A stretch of 7,973 bases of DNA, taken from contig JALWDV010000657.1 in assembly GCA_027036755.1 (NCBI GenBank), positions 1 to 7,973 of the forward strand. The letters are read 5' to 3'. The position numbers and the translations under genes were made by a program. This DNA is from Anaerolineae bacterium. Its GTDB lineage: Bacteria; Chloroflexota; Anaerolineae; J102. This document shows positions 5,976-7,973 of the stretch, in pieces (positions within the stretch are counted from its first letter, which is position 1; every line of letters begins with the position of its first letter). The notes beneath the pieces are model-generated. The model was given only the letters and a program-made list of their open reading frames with translations, did not search any database and was not told the DNA's origin.

Positions 5976-6850
5976 ACACGCGGATGAACGCAGAAAAACG
6001 CGAATCGTCTTCATCCCGCCTCACCCGACGCCAATTTTTCAAACTGAGCGGCCTGGCCCTGGCCTCGGGCGTGGTTCTCAGCTCCAGCGCCGTGGCTCTG
6101 GCCAACCAGGTGGGCGAGCTGAGCATCGAGCGGGTGCAGCTTCCCATTCCGGGTCTGCCGCCCGCGTTCGAGGGATTCACCATCGCCCATCTCACCGACA
6201 TTCATCTGCTGCCCTACACCCGGCCCGAATTCATTCGCGAGGTTGCGGCCGCGGCCAACGCGCGCAACCCCGACCTGATCCTGCTCACGGGCGACTACGT
6301 GTGGCATGACCCGGGAGCCATGGACGAGCTCGCGCCCATCCTCGCGGGCCTCGACGCCCGCGAGGGCGTGTATGGCATCCTGGGCAATCACGATTACTGG
6401 CTGGATGTAGAGGCTGTGAAAGAAGGATTTCGTCAGGCCCGAACGCCGTTGCTGATCAACCAGCACATCACCCTGGCCCGGGGCGAGCAAAAGCTGGTGC
6501 TGGCGGGCCTGGATGACGGCTGGGCGGGCCAACCCGATCTGGCCGCGACGCTGGACGGCGCGCCCGCCGACGCGCCCATCCTCCTCATGCTGCACGAGCC
6601 CGACCTGGCCGACGTTTACGCCCCGCAAGCTCCGTTCGCGCTACAGATGGCGGGCCACTCCCATGGCGGCCAGGTGCGGATTCCGGGCCGCGGGCCGCTG
6701 GCGCTGCCTTATCTGGGACGCAAGTACGACATGGGCCTGTATCAGGTGGGGGCAATGTGGCTTTACACCAACCGCGGATTGGGCGAGATCAGCGTTCCCC
6801 TGCGCATCAACTGCCCGCCCGAACTGACGCTTTTCACCCTGACGCGATAA
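5972..6850 (+). CDS. Tat-exported calcineurin-like metallophosphoesterase (YkuE/YaeI type)
   Basis: This 292-residue protein belongs to the calcineurin-like phosphoesterase superfamily. Its two-metal site is fully visible: D76-I-H78 in HLTDIHL, G107-D108, G138-N-H140-D141, H208 in LHEPD and G228-H229-S-H231-G-G. The N terminus is a twin-arginine signal, with S15-R-L-T-R19-R20-Q-F-F-K24 followed by a hydrophobic stretch of about 20 residues ending at A-x-A near 42-44. It should therefore be exported folded with its metals. Bacillus YkuE, a Tat substrate at the cell wall, and E. coli YaeI have the same design. The ATG at 5972 overlaps the upstream TGA as ATGA, indicating translational coupling. 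Another in-frame ATG at 5984 would keep the Tat motif and cannot be excluded. The likely substrates are envelope phosphodiesters, but none can be named. The gene ends 11 nt from the convergent rmuC with no terminator in between. Confidence 0.92.
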   Translation: MNTRMNAEKRESSSSRLTRRQFFKLSGLALASGVVLSSSAVALANQVGELSIERVQLPIPGLPPAFEGFTIAHLTDIHLLPYTRPEFIREVAAAANARNPDLILLTGDYVWHDPGAMDELAPILAGLDAREGVYGILGNHDYWLDVEAVKEGFRQARTPLLINQHITLARGEQKLVLAGLDDGWAGQPDLAATLDGAPADAPILLMLHEPDLADVYAPQAPFALQMAGHSHGGQVRIPGRGPLALPYLGRKYDMGLYQVGAMWLYTNRGLGEISVPLRINCPPELTLFTLTR

Positions 6851-6861
6851 TCAACGGGACT

Positions 6862-7740
6862 TCACCCCATCCGGGCGATGCCGTCGAAGGTCTCGCGCAG
6901 CCGCTGATACGCCGCGTCGATCTCATCCGCCTTGTTGGCCGCATTGCGAAGATGCGTGGCGTAGAACACGCGCCAGGCCTCATCCACCGTCGCGAAGCGA
7001 CGCGAAAGCTCGATGATGTCGTTGCGCACCTGCTCGGCCTGCTCCGACAGGCGGCGGGCGTGCACCCCGGCCCGGATCAACGCCACTTTGTGCGCCAAAG
7101 TCAGGGGCGACACCACCTGAACGCCCCGATTGGCGTATGACTGCAACAGCTCATAGCCCTGATTGACCAGGAAATAGTACACAGCCTCGGAGGGGATGAA
7201 GGCGAAGGCGAACTCGGCGGTGCCTTTTTCGGGCCGCACATAAGCGGTGGCGATTTTCTCAAGATGCCCCTTCACGTCGTTGAGAAAACGGCGTTGATAC
7301 TGTCGCCGGGCCTGGGCGTCCCGGGTCTCTCTCATGCGGCGATAATTGTCCAGCGGGAATTTAGAATCGATGATGATATAGCCGCTGGTGGATTTGATGT
7401 AGGCGTCGGGGATTTCGCCGTTGAACAGCCGTTGGCGGATGCCGTACATATCGGGCGGAAGCTGATCCGCCAGAATCTTCTCCAGGGCGATCTCGCCCAG
7501 AGAGCCCCGCTCGGTTGGCACGCGCAGCATCCGATCCAGCGAACGATAGTCATGCCGGATGTCCCGGGCGTAGGCTTCCAGCCGCCCGATGGTTTGCTCC
7601 AGGCCCGATTGCTGCACCGCCTTGACCACCGCCACCTCCACAGCTTCCGGCTCGATTTTGCCCCGGGTGAGCGCCAGATAGATGAGAACAATCAGCAACA
7701 GAATGATAACGCCCAGCAGCAGGGGGATGAGCTGCGACAC
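6862..7740 (-). CDS. rmuC: RmuC-family protein (short form), GTG start
   Basis: This 292-residue protein has one N-terminal membrane helix (about 4-24), a short helical linker (30-75) and an RmuC domain (about 78-285). Visible family marks are RGSLGEIALEKILADQLP (79-96), PDAYIKST with D112, IIIDSKFPLDNYRRM with D125 and K127, and AFIPSEAVYYFL (180-191). D112 and D125-S-K127 fit the PD-(D/E)xK nuclease core predicted for RmuC. E. coli RmuC, linked to limiting recombination at inverted repeats, is about 475 residues with a long coiled coil; most of that coiled coil is absent here. The GTG at 7740-7738 is chosen because AGGAGG lies exactly six bases upstream. An in-frame ATG at 7818 would add a C-, P- and F-rich tail unlike the family, and it lies upstream of the predicted transcription start. 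Confidence 0.93.
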   Translation of the reverse strand: MSQLIPLLLGVIILLLIVLIYLALTRGKIEPEAVEVAVVKAVQQSGLEQTIGRLEAYARDIRHDYRSLDRMLRVPTERGSLGEIALEKILADQLPPDMYGIRQRLFNGEIPDAYIKSTSGYIIIDSKFPLDNYRRMRETRDAQARRQYQRRFLNDVKGHLEKIATAYVRPEKGTAEFAFAFIPSEAVYYFLVNQGYELLQSYANRGVQVVSPLTLAHKVALIRAGVHARRLSEQAEQVRNDIIELSRRFATVDEAWRVFYATHLRNAANKADEIDAAYQRLRETFDGIARMG

Positions 7741-7746
7741 GACGGG

Positions 7747-7752
7747 CCTCCT
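7747..7752 (-). promoter_or_regulatory. rmuC: Strong Shine-Dalgarno that sets the rmuC GTG start
   Basis: On the minus strand this reads AGGAGG, the full consensus, followed by six bases and then GTG at 7740-7738. It decides the start against the longer in-frame ATG further upstream. Confidence 0.85.
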
Positions 7753-7760
7753 GTAAAAAT

Positions 7761-7787
7761 GGGGGAATTGGGGGATGGGGGAAAGGG
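7761..7787 (+). other. Four-run G-tract (potential G-quadruplex) in the rmuC leader
   Basis: On the plus strand G5, AATT, G5, AT, G5, AAA, G3 satisfy the usual pattern of four G-runs with loops of 1-7 nt. For rmuC this is the template strand; the mRNA leader would carry the matching C-runs, starting about 8 nt upstream of the Shine-Dalgarno. A quadruplex here could hinder polymerase or replication. The tract could equally be a decayed short tandem repeat of a GGGGGAAT-like unit. Confidence 0.4.
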
Positions 7788-7808
7788 AACACGCGACGTT
7801 CCATCCAC

Positions 7809-7817
7809 ATTTTACCA
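7809..7817 (-). promoter_or_regulatory. rmuC: Extended -10 promoter of rmuC
   Basis: On the minus strand this reads TGGTAAAAT: a TAAAAT -10 box (one mismatch to consensus) with the extended TG one base upstream. The -35 position at 17 bp spacing (7832-7837) reads TTTTAT and overlaps the T-run of the upstream terminator. Transcription would start near 7802, giving a leader of about 60 nt. The layout is very similar to that of the operon promoter near 1183. Confidence 0.5.
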
Positions 7818-7830
7818 CCGCGAACGCCCG

Positions 7831-7866
7831 AATAAAAAGGCCAAACCAGCAATTTCAGATTTGGCC
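7831..7866 (-). terminator. Rho-independent terminator of an unseen gene to the right
   Basis: On the minus strand GGCCAAA (7866-7860) and TTTGGCC (7845-7839) form a 7-bp stem with a 14-nt loop, followed at once by TTTTTATT. This is a standard intrinsic terminator shape, with a rather large loop. It would stop minus-strand transcription arriving from beyond the window edge just before the rmuC promoter. It is not rmuC's own terminator, because it lies upstream of that gene. Confidence 0.6.
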
Positions 7867-7888
7867 CAGAAACAAGCCCCCCTCCCGG

Positions 7889-7926
7889 CCTCCCCCCGCT
7901 TCGGCTGACGCCTTGCAGGGGGGAGG
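7889..7926. repeat. GC-rich inverted repeat
   Basis: CCTCCCCCC (7889-7897) pairs perfectly with GGGGGGAGG (7918-7926) around a 20-nt loop that contains a small inner stem (GGC with GCC at 7903-7905 and 7910-7912). There is no T-run on either side, so a terminator is not supported. It resembles dispersed intergenic hairpins, and its loop shares CTTCGGCT with the long repeats at 1-127. The rest of 7867-7973 shows no gene. Confidence 0.6.
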
Positions 7927-7973
7927 AGTCCATCGCTTTACCAATTTATGTAGCAGATGGTCATCTCCCTCCC

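Noticed and set aside
6851..6861. Bidirectional terminator between the convergent phosphoesterase and rmuC genes
   Set aside because: The gap is only 11 bp and shows no inverted repeat or T-run. Any terminator would have to lie inside the coding regions, and I see none.
7741..7818. Longer RmuC from the ATG at 7818
   Set aside because: The ATG lies upstream of the predicted transcription start, the extra residues do not look like RmuC, and AGGAGG with a six-base gap points to the GTG at 7740.

Overview
The window is GC-rich and bacterial. The gene content (a YugP-type zinc peptidase, a DUF4203-like membrane protein, a Tat-exported YkuE-type phosphoesterase and a short RmuC) and the dense hairpin-rich intergenic repeats fit a member of the Chloroflexota, perhaps an Anaerolineae-like lineage. 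This assignment comes from general resemblance only; no marker gene or rRNA is present to confirm it.

Layout. (1) Positions 1 to about 1130 are a repeat-rich accessory segment around one small IS200/IS605-type Y1 transposase gene (315-746, plus strand). The gene sits between copies of a composite repeat: 1-127 equals 865-991, and 137-209 equals 823-895. A 26-bp tandem array (225-290) lies just upstream of it. A short hairpin would bury its ribosome binding site. (2) A clear extended -10 promoter at about 1180-1188 starts a compact plus-strand operon of four genes: a polytopic DUF4203-like membrane protein (1256-1900), a YugP-type membrane zinc metallopeptidase (1907-2599), a 1116-residue three-part protein (2625-5975) and a Tat-exported calcineurin-like metallophosphoesterase (5972-6850). 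The genes are spaced by 6 nt, 25 nt and a 4-nt ATGA overlap. (3) A convergent minus-strand rmuC gene (6862-7740) has its own promoter, a strong Shine-Dalgarno and a GTG start. A rho-independent terminator for an unseen gene to the right lies directly upstream of that promoter.

How the genes may work together. All four operon products are predicted to sit in the membrane or outside it. The large protein appears to carry seven N-terminal membrane helices, a seven-repeat beta-propeller-like region and a phospholipase D-type catalytic domain with two intact HKD motifs. The positive-inside pattern puts the last two domains outside the cytoplasm. The next gene is also an exported phosphodiesterase-type enzyme and is translationally coupled to it. 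The operon therefore looks like a cell-envelope phosphodiester-processing module with a membrane protease and a small polytopic partner. The substrate (phospholipid, wall polymer or extracellular nucleic acid) cannot be read from the sequence. This operon is the most novel part of the window.
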